From Paenibacillus vini (GTDB taxonomy: Bacteria; Bacillota; Bacilli; Paenibacillales; Paenibacillaceae), in the NCBI RefSeq assembly GCF_018403325.1, contig NZ_BOSL01000007.1:62001-126000 (forward strand): a stretch of DNA of 64,000 nt. The letters run 5' to 3'. Positions 1-9,400 of the stretch are shown here, piece by piece. The translations under genes and the position numbers were made by a program. Positions within the stretch are counted from its first letter, which is position 1. Every line of letters begins with the position of its first letter. The notes beneath the pieces are model-generated. The model worked only from the letters and a program-made list of their open reading frames with translations. It ran no database searches and had not been told where the DNA came from.

Positions 1-1221
1 ACGCGCACGATAACCATACAGCAGTCCGATACACAATTGAAACTGGTCGTGGGTCAGAGCACGGCATTGGTGAACGGCACTAAAGTTAAGCTTGCCGCCG
101 CACCGAAACTGGTTAGTGACACTACGATTGTCCCGCTTCGGTTTGTAGGGGAGCAAATGGGTCTTACCGTTACATGGGATAATGTTAAGAAGTCTGCACA
201 TCTCATTACCCCGAATTCCGGCAGCGGAAACGGTACAGGTTCCGGAGAAAATGCGGGAGGCGGAAACGAAGAACAAACGCCTGATCCGGTTCCCGATCCT
301 ACGGCTAATCTGGCCAATGTCGGCGGTATCAGCTTTAGCGACAATCGCTTGATGATAGCAGTCGATAAGAACGTTAAGCCAAGCATTTTTACAATGGCCG
401 GACCGGACCGGATCGTCATCGATCTGCCGAATACCAAATTTGCGGATACGTTCTCAAACAATCTAATGCTGGATCAAACCCAGAACGGATATTTTGACGT
501 AACGGAATACCCGGATGTTTCCAAGGTCCGCTACGCCCTGTTCGATGATCAGCCATCGACCATTCGTGTAGTTTTGGATATGAACTATACCAAGAAATAT
601 GAACTGATCAACAACAATGATGGACTCATTATCGTAAACTTGAATACGGAGTCTTCCACTCCTGGAACCGCTCCTGGCGGAAACGGGAAAAAGCTGGTCG
701 TCATTGACGCCGGACATGGCGGCAGCGATCCTGGTGCGATTAGCGTCACCAAGAAGAAGGAAAAGGATTTTAATCTCGCTGTCGTATTGAAAGTCCAGGA
801 ATTGTTGAAGCAAGAATCTGATATTGATTTTGTGCTGACTCGCAGTAGCGACACCTATCCGACTTTGCAGGACCGGGTGAAGATTGCGAACGACCTGAAG
901 GCGGATATTTTCATTTCGGTCCATGCTAACGCCGGCAGTGCCACTGCAAGCGGGGTTGAGACCTATTATACGAGATCGGAAAGTCTCTCTTTGGCTAAGG
1001 TCATGCATAAATATCTGGTGCAGTCCTCCGGACTTAGCGATCGCGGTGTGCGCTCGAAGAGTTTGCATGTCACGCGGGAAACAAAAATGCCGGCCGTACT
1101 GCTGGAATGCGGTTATCTCAGCAACAAAAACGACAATGCCGTGCTGTATACGGAAGATTTCCAGGATCGGGTTGCTGAAGGTGTTGTTAAAGGAATCAAA
1201 GAATACCTAGGCTTGAACTGA
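1..1221 (+). CDS. N-acetylmuramoyl-L-alanine amidase, 5' end outside window
   Basis: Zinc-dependent amidase that cuts the MurNAc-L-Ala bond of peptidoglycan outside the membrane. The frame is open from base 1, so the true start and any signal peptide lie upstream. Counting visible codons, residues 1-70 are a copper-amine-oxidase-like stalk domain, 71-100 a Gly/Asn/Pro linker, about 105-215 an AMIN-like beta domain, and 230-405 an Amidase_3 domain. Its expected zinc ligands are visible (H239 in DAGHGG, E254, H308 in SVHAN), as is catalytic E369 in LLECGYLSN. The GerM-like lipoprotein gene follows 27 bases later, so the two are probably co-transcribed. The pairing suggests a role in sporulation or cell division, but the exact paralogue cannot be fixed. 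Confidence 0.93.
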   Translation, partial: TRTITIQQSDTQLKLVVGQSTALVNGTKVKLAAAPKLVSDTTIVPLRFVGEQMGLTVTWDNVKKSAHLITPNSGSGNGTGSGENAGGGNEEQTPDPVPDPTANLANVGGISFSDNRLMIAVDKNVKPSIFTMAGPDRIVIDLPNTKFADTFSNNLMLDQTQNGYFDVTEYPDVSKVRYALFDDQPSTIRVVLDMNYTKKYELINNNDGLIIVNLNTESSTPGTAPGGNGKKLVVIDAGHGGSDPGAISVTKKKEKDFNLAVVLKVQELLKQESDIDFVLTRSSDTYPTLQDRVKIANDLKADIFISVHANAGSATASGVETYYTRSESLSLAKVMHKYLVQSSGLSDRGVRSKSLHVTRETKMPAVLLECGYLSNKNDNAVLYTEDFQDRVAEGVVKGIKEYLGLN

Positions 1222-1248
1222 TAGCATTCGGTAAAGGAGGAAGCGACA

Positions 1249-1860
1249 ATGAACAGAAAACTATATATCACCGGGGTGATCGTTCTCCTGCTCGCTTTGA
1301 GCACCGGATGCGGGCAAAAGCCCGGTACTTCTTCTCCGGTAGACAATTCCGCAGAGGGGAACGTTCAGGGAACTACTACAACCACCGACACCACAACTGC
1401 CGCCGGATTAGCGGAAGGCGGAAACGGGACGGATGCCGGAACCGGGGAGCAGGTTTCAACCGAGCAAACGGTAACGAAAACGATCGAAACCTATTATACG
1501 GATGATGAAATGCTGGAATTGACCAAATCTTCCGTAGAAATCAAGTACACGGAAGAGCAAGAGAAGTACCTGGCAGCGCTTCAAACTTTAAAAGGCAGCG
1601 CCGACACCGATTTGTTCGCTTTGTGGAAAAATGTTGAGTTTCATTCGGCCAAGCTTGAGAACGGTCAACTGACGATCGATATTACGCTGCCCGATGAAGC
1701 TCGCTTGGGAGCCGGCGGCGAGGTGTTGGCCCTGGACGCCCTGAAGCAAACCATGTTTCAGTTCGATGAGGTGAAATCGATCGAACTGCTCGTTGACGGC
1801 AAACAAAGAGATACTTTGATGGGCCATGAAGAGCTGGAACATCCGATGACAAGAAATTAG
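1249..1860 (+). CDS. GerMN-domain lipoprotein
   Basis: 203 aa. An N-terminal signal peptide ends in the lipobox LSTGC (Cys about residue 21). A Thr/Gly-rich low-complexity linker (about 25-75) and a GerMN domain (about 95-195) follow. GerM of Bacillus subtilis is a lipoprotein of the mother cell-forespore channel needed for normal sporulation; this protein has one GerMN copy and is shorter than GerM, so orthology is uncertain. A strong AAAGGAGGAAG ribosome site precedes the ATG. It lies directly behind a cell-wall amidase, which fits a joint role at the septum or spore envelope. Function beyond the domain is inferred. Confidence 0.85.
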   Translation: MNRKLYITGVIVLLLALSTGCGQKPGTSSPVDNSAEGNVQGTTTTTDTTTAAGLAEGGNGTDAGTGEQVSTEQTVTKTIETYYTDDEMLELTKSSVEIKYTEEQEKYLAALQTLKGSADTDLFALWKNVEFHSAKLENGQLTIDITLPDEARLGAGGEVLALDALKQTMFQFDEVKSIELLVDGKQRDTLMGHEELEHPMTRN

Positions 1861-1934
1861 TCGATTTTTAAAGGAACCGGGGGGCCGGCCGTCGAACATG
1901 GTAAAGTGAACTTTTTTTAAAAGGGGAGAATGTA

Positions 1935-4661
1935 ATGTCATCTTATAAACGCACTTTTAGACGCAGCACCAAGAAGGCAGTATCCACCATGCTTGTGACG
2001 GCAATGTGCCTTGGCGGAGGAGCGGCGGCATTTGCGGATCAGGCCGGAACACCGGCAGCGACAACGCAAAGCTCTGTGTCCTCTTTGATTTTTAGCGATG
2101 TGAAGGACGGCTTTTGGGCGGAAAAACATATTTACAAGCTTGCTGCAGAAGGGATTATTCTTGGAGATGCAGGGAAATTTCGTCCTGCCGACAGTGTGAC
2201 TCAGCAGGAAGCCATTACGATGGCAATCCGTTTCATGAATCTGGAATCCAAGCTTGGGGACGGAGCAGGCGCGCCTGCGGATATGAAAGTGGGCAATTAT
2301 TTCAAACCTTATCTGGAGCTTGCCGTACAGCAGAAGCTGATCGATAAAACCGAGGAAGTTCAAGCAACCGGAGCGAAGGAATCCTGGGGCGAGAAAAAAG
2401 CGTCCCGCGAATGGATCGCCAAAATTCTGGTGCGCGCACTGGGCAGAGATACGGAAGCGAAGGCTGCTGCCGGAGCTTCAACCGGTTTTGCCGACCAATC
2501 CAGCATCACGTCGTCCGCTCGTGGTTACGTCAATGTAACGGTACAGCTTGATCTGACCAAAGGGGTAGAAGGCAACAAATTTGACCCGCTTGGTAAAGTA
2601 ACGCGCGCTCAGCTTGCTACCTTCTTCAGCCGGGGAAGTGAGTATGTCACTCCGGGTTATTCCACAGTCTACGAGGGCATCGTTACCGAACTGACGGACA
2701 ACAAGCTGACTTTGTTTGCAAACGGCAAATTGAAGAGCTTTACGCTGGATAGCCGTACCGTGTATTTTACAAAGGATTCCGAAGTCAAGAGCACCAAAAA
2801 CGAGCTTCAGCTCTATACCAAAGTGCTTGCGGTTGATAAGGTAGGATCTGCGGCTTATGTAGAGGTTCGCGATCCGAAGCAGCAACTGGAACAAACGGAA
2901 GGGACTTTGCTTAAAAAACTTTCGGGTAACCGCTTAGTCATGCTCATTAATAATGACACCGTCACTTACACATATGACGCTAACACAAGCTTTATCGATC
3001 AAAATGGGAATTCGATTAACATTGATAGCTTGACGGAAAATAGCACGGTTGTTGTTCAACGCGAAACATTCAGTGCTGAAAAGAAGCCGGTAATTGTTCA
3101 GGTGAAATCGGCTATTGTCAATAAATCCGGCAGTGGAACTGTGGATTCGGTCAACCTAACGGACAAAACCATACGCTTCAAGGATGCTTCCGGAAACGTT
3201 GAAACTTTTAAGTATAGCGACAATTTTGTAATGATCTACCAAAATCAGCTTTTGAACAATGCAGGTGAGATCCAGACCGGAGCTTCCGTCAAATACACGG
3301 TTGAGAATAGCTTGATTACCCGCCTGGAAATTACACAAGGCATGGAGCGTACCGTCACCGGCACCTTGCTGGACGTCAATGACAAGTTTATTAGCTTCTC
3401 TAACGCTTCCGGTAAAGCCGAAATCAAATCGCTTGCCGACAAGCCGGCCATTGTGATTAACGGAATCGCAGAAGCGACGCTGGATGATTTGATCGATGAC
3501 GAGAATGGCGGAGACAAGGTTGAATTGACGATCAATCCTAACGACCAAATCACGAAAATCGTGGTGACAGGTCGTCAATCGGAGCAGTTGAGCGATCTTT
3601 CCGTTGTGAAGTACGAAGCCAAATATAAAGCGCTGATGGTTGTCGATGCCTCCAAAAAGGTTCATGCCTTTACACTGGATGACAAAACTAAAGTAGAATA
3701 TAACTCTACGACGCCTACGCTTTCCGGTGCTGAATCCTTATTGTCCGAAGGCAGAAAGATCAATGTGACGCATATCGGGGATCGCGTATTGTCCCTGCAG
3801 GTTGTCTATAAATATGATGGAACATTCTTGTCGGCGGATACGACCGCAAAGAAAATCTCTTTGTTGACTTCATCCGGCAAGACGGTAGTCGTGCCTTATC
3901 AAGGAACCGCTCCTTCCATCGAATTGTATGGCAAAGGCAGCGCTACGCTTGCGGATATTAAAGTAGGAGACCCGGTCACCGCTATTTTGTCCGCGAACCA
4001 GGACGCTTTGCAAACCTTGGCCGTGAAGAAAGCCGTTCAATTTAAGGTCGTATCGGTGAACACGGCAAACAGCCGGATTCGCGCAACGGCGAATGGAATT
4101 ACGGATGACTTCTACGTAGACCAGGCTGCACTGTTTGCGGACAACGGAGGAGCTATCAAAGTTGCCGACATCCAGGCCGGTCAAACGATCAACGTGGTCT
4201 TTAACGGCCGGACCGCCAGCTCGGTGCAAATCGTCAAGCTGACGCTTGGCAAGGTTCTGAGCGTGAATGGAACTTCCTTGGTTCTGAAGCCTTTCGCCGG
4301 GGCTCAGGAGACATTCTCCTTAAATAGCGGAGTGAAGGTTGTACGCGGTACTTCGGTAAGCACCGGCGTGACCAGCCTGACTACGTCGGATCATGTCGAA
4401 GTCAGCAAGGATACGGACGGATCGGTAATTATTCAGGTTCTGTCTCCGCTGGAACGGAAATTTCAGCGTTATGACGGGGTAAGCAAAGAAATTATCGTCT
4501 ACAGACCTTCTCTGACCGACAACAATTATCGCTTTGTTGTGACACCGGAAACATATATTCACCAAGGTGACACGACATTATCCGTGCAATCCCTCCAAGA
4601 AAATGATAAAATTGTTCTATATTTCAACGGCGACAAGCTGGTTGAAGTGGAAAAACAATAA
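1935..4661 (+). CDS. S-layer-homology (SLH) domain surface protein
   Basis: 908 aa secreted protein. The signal peptide is basic then hydrophobic and ends near AFA-DQ (about residue 35). Three SLH-like units follow at about 53-101, 115-170 and 184-232; the first is canonical (FSDV...WA...I..L...GI..G....F.P...V....A). SLH triplets normally hold proteins on pyruvylated secondary wall polymer. From about 240 to the end the protein consists of roughly nine degenerate 70-residue beta-rich units, each beginning like G-T-V and ending in a V-x-I-x-V strand. No enzyme motif is seen. A GGGGAG ribosome site supports the ATG, and an intrinsic terminator follows. Likely a structural surface protein. Confidence 0.85.
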   Translation: MSSYKRTFRRSTKKAVSTMLVTAMCLGGGAAAFADQAGTPAATTQSSVSSLIFSDVKDGFWAEKHIYKLAAEGIILGDAGKFRPADSVTQQEAITMAIRFMNLESKLGDGAGAPADMKVGNYFKPYLELAVQQKLIDKTEEVQATGAKESWGEKKASREWIAKILVRALGRDTEAKAAAGASTGFADQSSITSSARGYVNVTVQLDLTKGVEGNKFDPLGKVTRAQLATFFSRGSEYVTPGYSTVYEGIVTELTDNKLTLFANGKLKSFTLDSRTVYFTKDSEVKSTKNELQLYTKVLAVDKVGSAAYVEVRDPKQQLEQTEGTLLKKLSGNRLVMLINNDTVTYTYDANTSFIDQNGNSINIDSLTENSTVVVQRETFSAEKKPVIVQVKSAIVNKSGSGTVDSVNLTDKTIRFKDASGNVETFKYSDNFVMIYQNQLLNNAGEIQTGASVKYTVENSLITRLEITQGMERTVTGTLLDVNDKFISFSNASGKAEIKSLADKPAIVINGIAEATLDDLIDDENGGDKVELTINPNDQITKIVVTGRQSEQLSDLSVVKYEAKYKALMVVDASKKVHAFTLDDKTKVEYNSTTPTLSGAESLLSEGRKINVTHIGDRVLSLQVVYKYDGTFLSADTTAKKISLLTSSGKTVVVPYQGTAPSIELYGKGSATLADIKVGDPVTAILSANQDALQTLAVKKAVQFKVVSVNTANSRIRATANGITDDFYVDQAALFADNGGAIKVADIQAGQTINVVFNGRTASSVQIVKLTLGKVLSVNGTSLVLKPFAGAQETFSLNSGVKVVRGTSVSTGVTSLTTSDHVEVSKDTDGSVIIQVLSPLERKFQRYDGVSKEIIVYRPSLTDNNYRFVVTPETYIHQGDTTLSVQSLQENDKIVLYFNGDKLVEVEKQ

Positions 4662-4675
4662 TCATTTTTGTGAGA

Positions 4676-4722
4676 ATAACCGTCTTGATGCGGGATATTT
4701 CCCGCTCAAGGCGGTTTTTTGG
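4676..4722 (+). terminator. Intrinsic terminator after the SLH gene
   Basis: A long stem (ACCGTCTTGA... with ...TCAAGGCGGT, inner arms GCGGGA/TCCCGC) is followed by TTTTTT, 15 bases past the stop. Confidence 0.9.
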
Positions 4723-4723
4723 G

Positions 4724-4771
4724 GATTATAGAAAGTATAAGTTCTACTCAGAGCTAATCCATTCTATAATC
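4724..4771. repeat. 10-bp inverted repeat with 28-base spacer
   Basis: GATTATAGAA at 4724-4733 is exactly complementary to TTCTATAATC at 4762-4771, with outer GG/CC extending the pairing. A second hairpin (about 4771-4794, arms AAAAG/CTTTT inside CGCC/GGCG) adjoins it. It could be the fossil end of a small mobile element or part of a structured RNA; no protein is encoded. Confidence 0.6.
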
Positions 4772-4813
4772 GCCAGAAAAGCTTCTTTTGGGCGGTAGAA
4801 GGTTGTTAGAAGG

Positions 4814-4994
4814 ATGAAGATTTAATAATTTGGCTTTTCAGCGCCGAGAAGGTTGCAAGAAGCTAGGGACAGAGGAGCGGAGTGTAGGAGAAGCCTACAT
4901 GAGCACCGGAAGGCCCGGCTGAATGCAAGATTCAATGCCGAGTTTACTTCGAAGCAATTCATCGCGATCAAAAGACGAATTAGTAAATTACCTC
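4814..4994. repeat. 181-bp direct repeat, copy 1
   Basis: Copy 1 of a tandem pair, matching 5001-5181 at a fixed offset of 187 bases. I see one mismatch, T at 4821 against A at 5008. It contains several dyads: TTCAGC (4837-4842) pairs with GCTGAA (4918-4923), enclosing a GTAGG-AGAAG-CCTAC hairpin (about 4884-4898). TGAAT-GCAAG-ATTCA (4919-4933) is a second hairpin, and AATTC/GAATT arms close the 3' part. No convincing reading frame. The nested stems suggest a structured transcript or a dispersed element. Confidence 0.9.
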
Positions 4995-5000
4995 AGTAAA

Positions 5001-5181
5001 ATGAAGAATTAATAATTTGGCTTTTCAGCGCCGAGAAGGTTGCAAGAAGCTAGGGACAGAGGAGCGGAGTGTAGGAGAAGCCTACATGAGCACCGGAAGG
5101 CCCGGCTGAATGCAAGATTCAATGCCGAGTTTACTTCGAAGCAATTCATCGCGATCAAAAGACGAATTAGTAAATTACCTC
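5001..5181. repeat. 181-bp direct repeat, copy 2
   Basis: Second copy of the tandem element, separated from copy 1 by six bases. It ends 14 bases before the nth start codon and directly abuts the nth ribosome site. The whole gene-free stretch 4662-5195 therefore holds a terminator, an inverted repeat and these two copies. I see no clear sigma-A promoter for nth in it, so the element may carry or influence nth transcription. Confidence 0.9.
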
Positions 5182-5195
5182 TAGGGGGTGGGGGA

Positions 5196-5864
5196 ATGAA
5201 TGCTGCAGGGGTGCGCCATATATTGGACACCATAGCCGCTATGTTTCCGGACGCGCATTGCGAGCTCGATCACAGCAACGCTTTTGAATTAACGATCGCT
5301 GTGTTGTTGTCGGCGCAATGTACGGATGCGACCGTTAATAAAGTGACCGCGGATTTGTTCCAAAAATACAAGACACCCGAAGACTATGTCTCTGTCCCGC
5401 TGGAAGAGCTGGAACAGGATATCCGCAGAATCGGCCTGTTCCGGAGCAAGGCCAAGCACATCCATAATTTGTGCCGTATTCTGATTGAACAGTATGGCGG
5501 AGATGTGCCGAGCGAACATGATAAGCTCGTTGAATTGCCGGGAGTCGGAAGAAAGACGGCAAACGTAGTCGTTTCAAATGCCTTCGGAGTGCCTGCGATC
5601 GCGGTCGATACGCACGTCGAGCGGGTCAGCAAGCGGCTTGGACTGGCGAATTGGAAAGATTCGGTGTTGGAAGTCGAAAAGAAGTTGATGAAGCGGGTTC
5701 CTCGGGAAGAATGGACATTGACGCATCATCGGCTGATCTTTTTCGGACGATATCACTGCAAAGCCCAGAACCCCAACTGCCAGGTTTGCCCGTTGCTTGA
5801 CGTGTGCAGGGAAGGCAAGAAACGTATGAAAAGGTCACAAGTCAGTAAAAATATAGAAGAGTGA
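5196..5864 (+). CDS. nth: Endonuclease III
   Basis: 222 aa DNA glycosylase/AP lyase that removes oxidised pyrimidines in base-excision repair. The helix-hairpin-helix LPGVGRKTA carries catalytic Lys120; Asp138 lies in VDTHVERV; the C-terminal 4Fe-4S loop C-x6-C-x2-C-x5-C is intact. Length and residue numbers match the family. The frame stays open further upstream into the repeat, but ATG 5196 is preferred: GGGGGTGGGGGA lies just before it and the protein then begins where the family begins. It is followed 34 bases later by a small conserved protein. Confidence 0.95.
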   Translation: MNAAGVRHILDTIAAMFPDAHCELDHSNAFELTIAVLLSAQCTDATVNKVTADLFQKYKTPEDYVSVPLEELEQDIRRIGLFRSKAKHIHNLCRILIEQYGGDVPSEHDKLVELPGVGRKTANVVVSNAFGVPAIAVDTHVERVSKRLGLANWKDSVLEVEKKLMKRVPREEWTLTHHRLIFFGRYHCKAQNPNCQVCPLLDVCREGKKRMKRSQVSKNIEE

Positions 5865-5898
5865 CAAAAAAGACAATGATAGTAGAGGATGGGAACCC

Positions 5899-6183
5899 AT
5901 GAAATGTATTTCTGTTTATACTGACAATTTTGAATTGTTTTCCGATGTATTTGAGAAAGTCATTGAGATCGATTTGCAGGAAAATGACGAGCGCGAACTG
6001 GAAGGCGTGACAGTCAGCGATTCTGGTGAAGTGCCTAAGCACTATCTTGAGCGTATGTCCGTTAAACCGGAAGTGGTAGTTATGAAAGACCGCAACAAAG
6101 GTATCACGATTTTGCAGCACGGTAAAGTGTTCGAAATTTTGATTCCGTCCGATGCGGATGAAATTGAAGCGGCTTCCTTGTAA
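5899..6183 (+). CDS. Small conserved acidic protein, function unknown
   Basis: 94 aa, acidic, no signal peptide or membrane segment. It reads as a compact alpha/beta protein (MKCISVYTDNFELFSDVFEKV...). I do not recognise a named family. It has an upstream GGATGGGAACC region as ribosome site, sits 34 bases after nth and ahead of an intrinsic terminator, so it probably forms a two-gene unit with nth. Coding character is good: codon use matches its neighbours. Confidence 0.75.
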   Translation: MKCISVYTDNFELFSDVFEKVIEIDLQENDERELEGVTVSDSGEVPKHYLERMSVKPEVVVMKDRNKGITILQHGKVFEILIPSDADEIEAASL

Positions 6184-6199
6184 AAAATTAAGATGTTGT

Positions 6200-6240
6200 T
6201 GATTCGGTCGTCGGGACTTTATTCCGGCGGCCGATTTTTA
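6200..6240 (+). terminator. Intrinsic terminator after nth and the small gene
   Basis: The stem TCGGTCGTCGGGA / TCCGGCGGCCGA (with a few mismatches) is followed by TTTTTA. Confidence 0.8.
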
Positions 6241-6327
6241 TTTAGTCGGAGAATTTTAAAGTGATTTATGAATTAATTTGACGGATTAAAGGCAGAAGAC
6301 TTCCAAGTCGAATTAAGGTAGGTTAAA

Positions 6328-6391
6328 ATGAATGTGTTTAAAAAAGTGTTAGAGAAAAATTAAGACAATTGGACTTTCCGGCCTTGTCTTA
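6328..6391 (+). promoter_or_regulatory. Possible leader peptide and inverted repeat before dynA
   Basis: An 11-codon reading frame (ATG 6328, stop TAA 6361-6363) overlaps the left arm of an exact 8-bp inverted repeat, TAAGACAA (6361-6368) and TTGTCTTA (6384-6391). The repeat ends 17 bases before the dynamin ribosome site. It could be an operator or an attenuator-like hairpin. No U-tract follows, so it is not a standard terminator. Confidence 0.35.
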
Positions 6392-6418
6392 GGATTAAGA
6401 CGGAAAGAAGGAGTGCTA

Positions 6419-9400
6419 ATGATGGAAACGATTACAGTCCGCTCTGACATCACATTGCAAGAACAACTTGAACGGTTGGAAAAATGGTACGACTCCCACG
6501 GCGACGCTTTGGTACAACGAGAGAATTCGGATCTGCGCCAAAAATTGTCGGAAGGAAATTTAACGCTGTCATTCTGCGGGCATTTCTCAGCGGGAAAATC
6601 CAGCCTGATCAATACATTGTGCGGCAAGCCCATGCTGCCTTCCGGTCCGCTTCCGACAACGGCAAATATAGCGGCACTATATAACGGACCGCCCAAAGCG
6701 ATGCTAACCCCGGCTATTGATCCGTTAAATCCGGAAGGAAAACGAAAACAACCGCTTGAAGTAAGGCGGGATCAGTTGGACGAATTCTGCCGGGACGGAG
6801 CTTCCTATGAAATGGTGTCTGTTTGGGATGATATTCCGCTTCTGGGCAGCCACGGAGTGCTGCTGGATACGCCGGGCGTGGATTCCGGGGATGCCGCCCA
6901 TGCGTTAGCGACAAATTCGGCGCTGCACCTGGCTGATGTCGTATTTTATGTGATGGATTATAATCATGTCCTGTCCGAAAGCAATTTGTCCTTCGCCCGG
7001 AGGCTCGCTGACTGGGGTAAGCCGCTTTATCTTGTGGTGAACCAGATCGACAAGCACCGGGAACAGGAATTGAAGTTTGAGGATTACAGGGCTTCGGTGG
7101 AGCAGGCGTTTGAACTGTGGGGGATTGTTTCCTCAGGGATATTTTACATCTCGCTCAAAGAGCCTGAACACCCGCTCAATATGCTTCCATTATTGAAACA
7201 AACGATACATGATCTCTTGAAGGATCCTCAAAGACTTCTGGAGTATAGCGTTGCCTGCTCACTGCGTCACGGTGGCGAGGGGTTTCTTAAACGCTGCACG
7301 GCAGCAGAAGAAGAAACGGAAGAACGACTGCTATCGGAAGCAGGAGGCGAAGGACGCGTTGAGATTTGGCAACAAGAGCTTACAGCTCTTGATCAGGAGA
7401 TGGAAAATAGCGATGACAAGATAGATAAGCTTCGCCGTGAGTGGATCGGTGAACTTGATACACTTTTGGGAAGCGCATATTTAATGACTCCGGCGCTTCG
7501 CGAAGCAGCGGGAGAGTATTTGGAAAGCAGACAGCCCGGATTCAAGACGGGGCTGTTGTTCCAACGCGGCAAAACGCAGCGGGAACAGGAGCGTCGAAGA
7601 GATGAGTTCCTGGCGAAGCTGAAGGAACAAGTAGACGCGCAGGTTGACTGGCATGTACGGGATTTGCTGCGCAAGTTTGGCCGGAGCCTCGAGCTTTGGG
7701 ACCCGGCTTGGGAAAGCCGGATGGAGGAAGCTCTTCCCGTGGCGGAGGAAGATTGGATCAGCGGTCCGGCCAGGGAAGGCGCGGTCGTATCCGGCGAGTA
7801 TACGCTTCACTATACCGCCGATGTCGCGGCCGGCATTACCGGCCGATACCGCCGCGCAGCCCTCGTCCTCGCGGACGGGCTGCTTGACGCCTTCGCGCCG
7901 CGCCTGGCGGCGGCGCAGGCGGACCATGCCGCGCAGCGCGAGACGCTGCTCGCGCGGTCCGCGGCCGCGGTGCGCCTGCAAGCGCAGCGCGCTGCCGCGA
8001 GCGAGCGGGTCGAGCGCCTCCAGGCGCTGCTCGGCCCTCCTCCGTCCCTCCCTCCCGGCCTCCTGCCGGAGGTGAGGGACGTCACGGTGCGGCGGTCGGC
8101 TGCACCGCCACAGCCGCAACCGCCACAGCCGCAACCGGCGCAGGCGGCGCGCGTGAACGCGCCCGCGCCGGCTGATGCCGCGGCGGCGGGCTTGACGCCG
8201 CGCGCCGCCATGGCGCCGCAGGCCGCCGCCGCAGGCCGGCAGCGGCTCACGGATGCGGCCGCGGCACTGGAAGCCGCGGCGGAGGCGCTGGCCCCTTACC
8301 CGGCCTTCGGATCGGGGGTAAGGGAGCTGCGCGCCCGCGCGGCCCATCTGTCGGGCGGCCGCTTTACCGTTGCGCTGTTCGGGGCGTTCAGCGCGGGTAA
8401 ATCCTCCTTCGCGAACGCGCTGCTTGGCGCGCAGGTACTGCCGGTATCGCCGCATCCGACCACCGCGGCGATCAACCGGATTCTAGCTCCGGCGGATGGC
8501 ATGGAGCACGGGCAAGCGGCGGTCATCTTCAAGTCGCCGGAAGCGATGAAGGGGGACCTTGCTTACTCCTTTGAAGCACTGCAACTGGGCGCTTGGAAGG
8601 AACGAAGCTGGAAGTCTGAAGTTCAGAAGCTTCGGGCCGTGGATGTCCCGCCGTCGGGGCGCGCCCATTACAGCTTCTTAAAGGCTGCGGCCATCGGCTG
8701 GGACGACAACGCTTCCCGTCTGGGCACTAGAGAAACCGCCGGACTTGAAGGCTTTGCCGCTTATGTGGCGGAGGAGAGCAAGGCTTGCTTTGTGGAGCAG
8801 ATGGATCTCTATTATTCCTGCCCGTTGACGGAACAAGGGATAGTGATCGTAGATACGCCGGGGGCCGATTCGATTCATGCCCGTCATACCGGCGTGACAT
8901 TTCAATATATTAGAAACAGTGACGCATTATTGTACGTGACTTACTATAACCACGCTTTTTCCCGGGCAGATCGCCAGTTTCTGGCCCACCTGGGAAGAGT
9001 GAAGGGAAGCTTCGCGCTCGACAAGATGTTCTTTATTGTGAATGCCTCGGATTTGGCATCGACCAGAGAGGAATTGGCTTCGGTCATGGACCATGTGGAG
9101 GGCGGTTTGCGCGGTGCCGGGATTGAACAGCCGCAGATTCATGCTGTTTCCAGTCTTACCGCATTGTCAGCCAAAACTTCGGGCGACGCCGGTTTGTTTA
9201 CAGCCTCCGGATTTGCCCGGTTCGAAGAAGTGTTCTTTGATTTTATCGGCAAAGAGCTCACAGGTCTTGCCTTCGACGCTGCCGGACGTGAACTGCATAC
9301 CGTGATGGAACGGGCGCAGGAGTGGAACGATGCGATGGCTCAGAGCAAGGAAGAGCGTGAGCAGAAGCTGAGTATGATCCGCGCGGACAAACAGGAATTT

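Noticed and set aside
5040-5195. Open frame extending nth upstream through the second repeat
   Set aside because: It would add 52 residues of repeat-derived sequence absent from endonuclease III, and ATG 5196 has a strong ribosome site.
7481-8455. Long minus-strand frame opposite dynA
   Set aside because: Arg/Ala-rich product typical of a shadow frame in very G+C-rich DNA; no ribosome site or recognisable domain.
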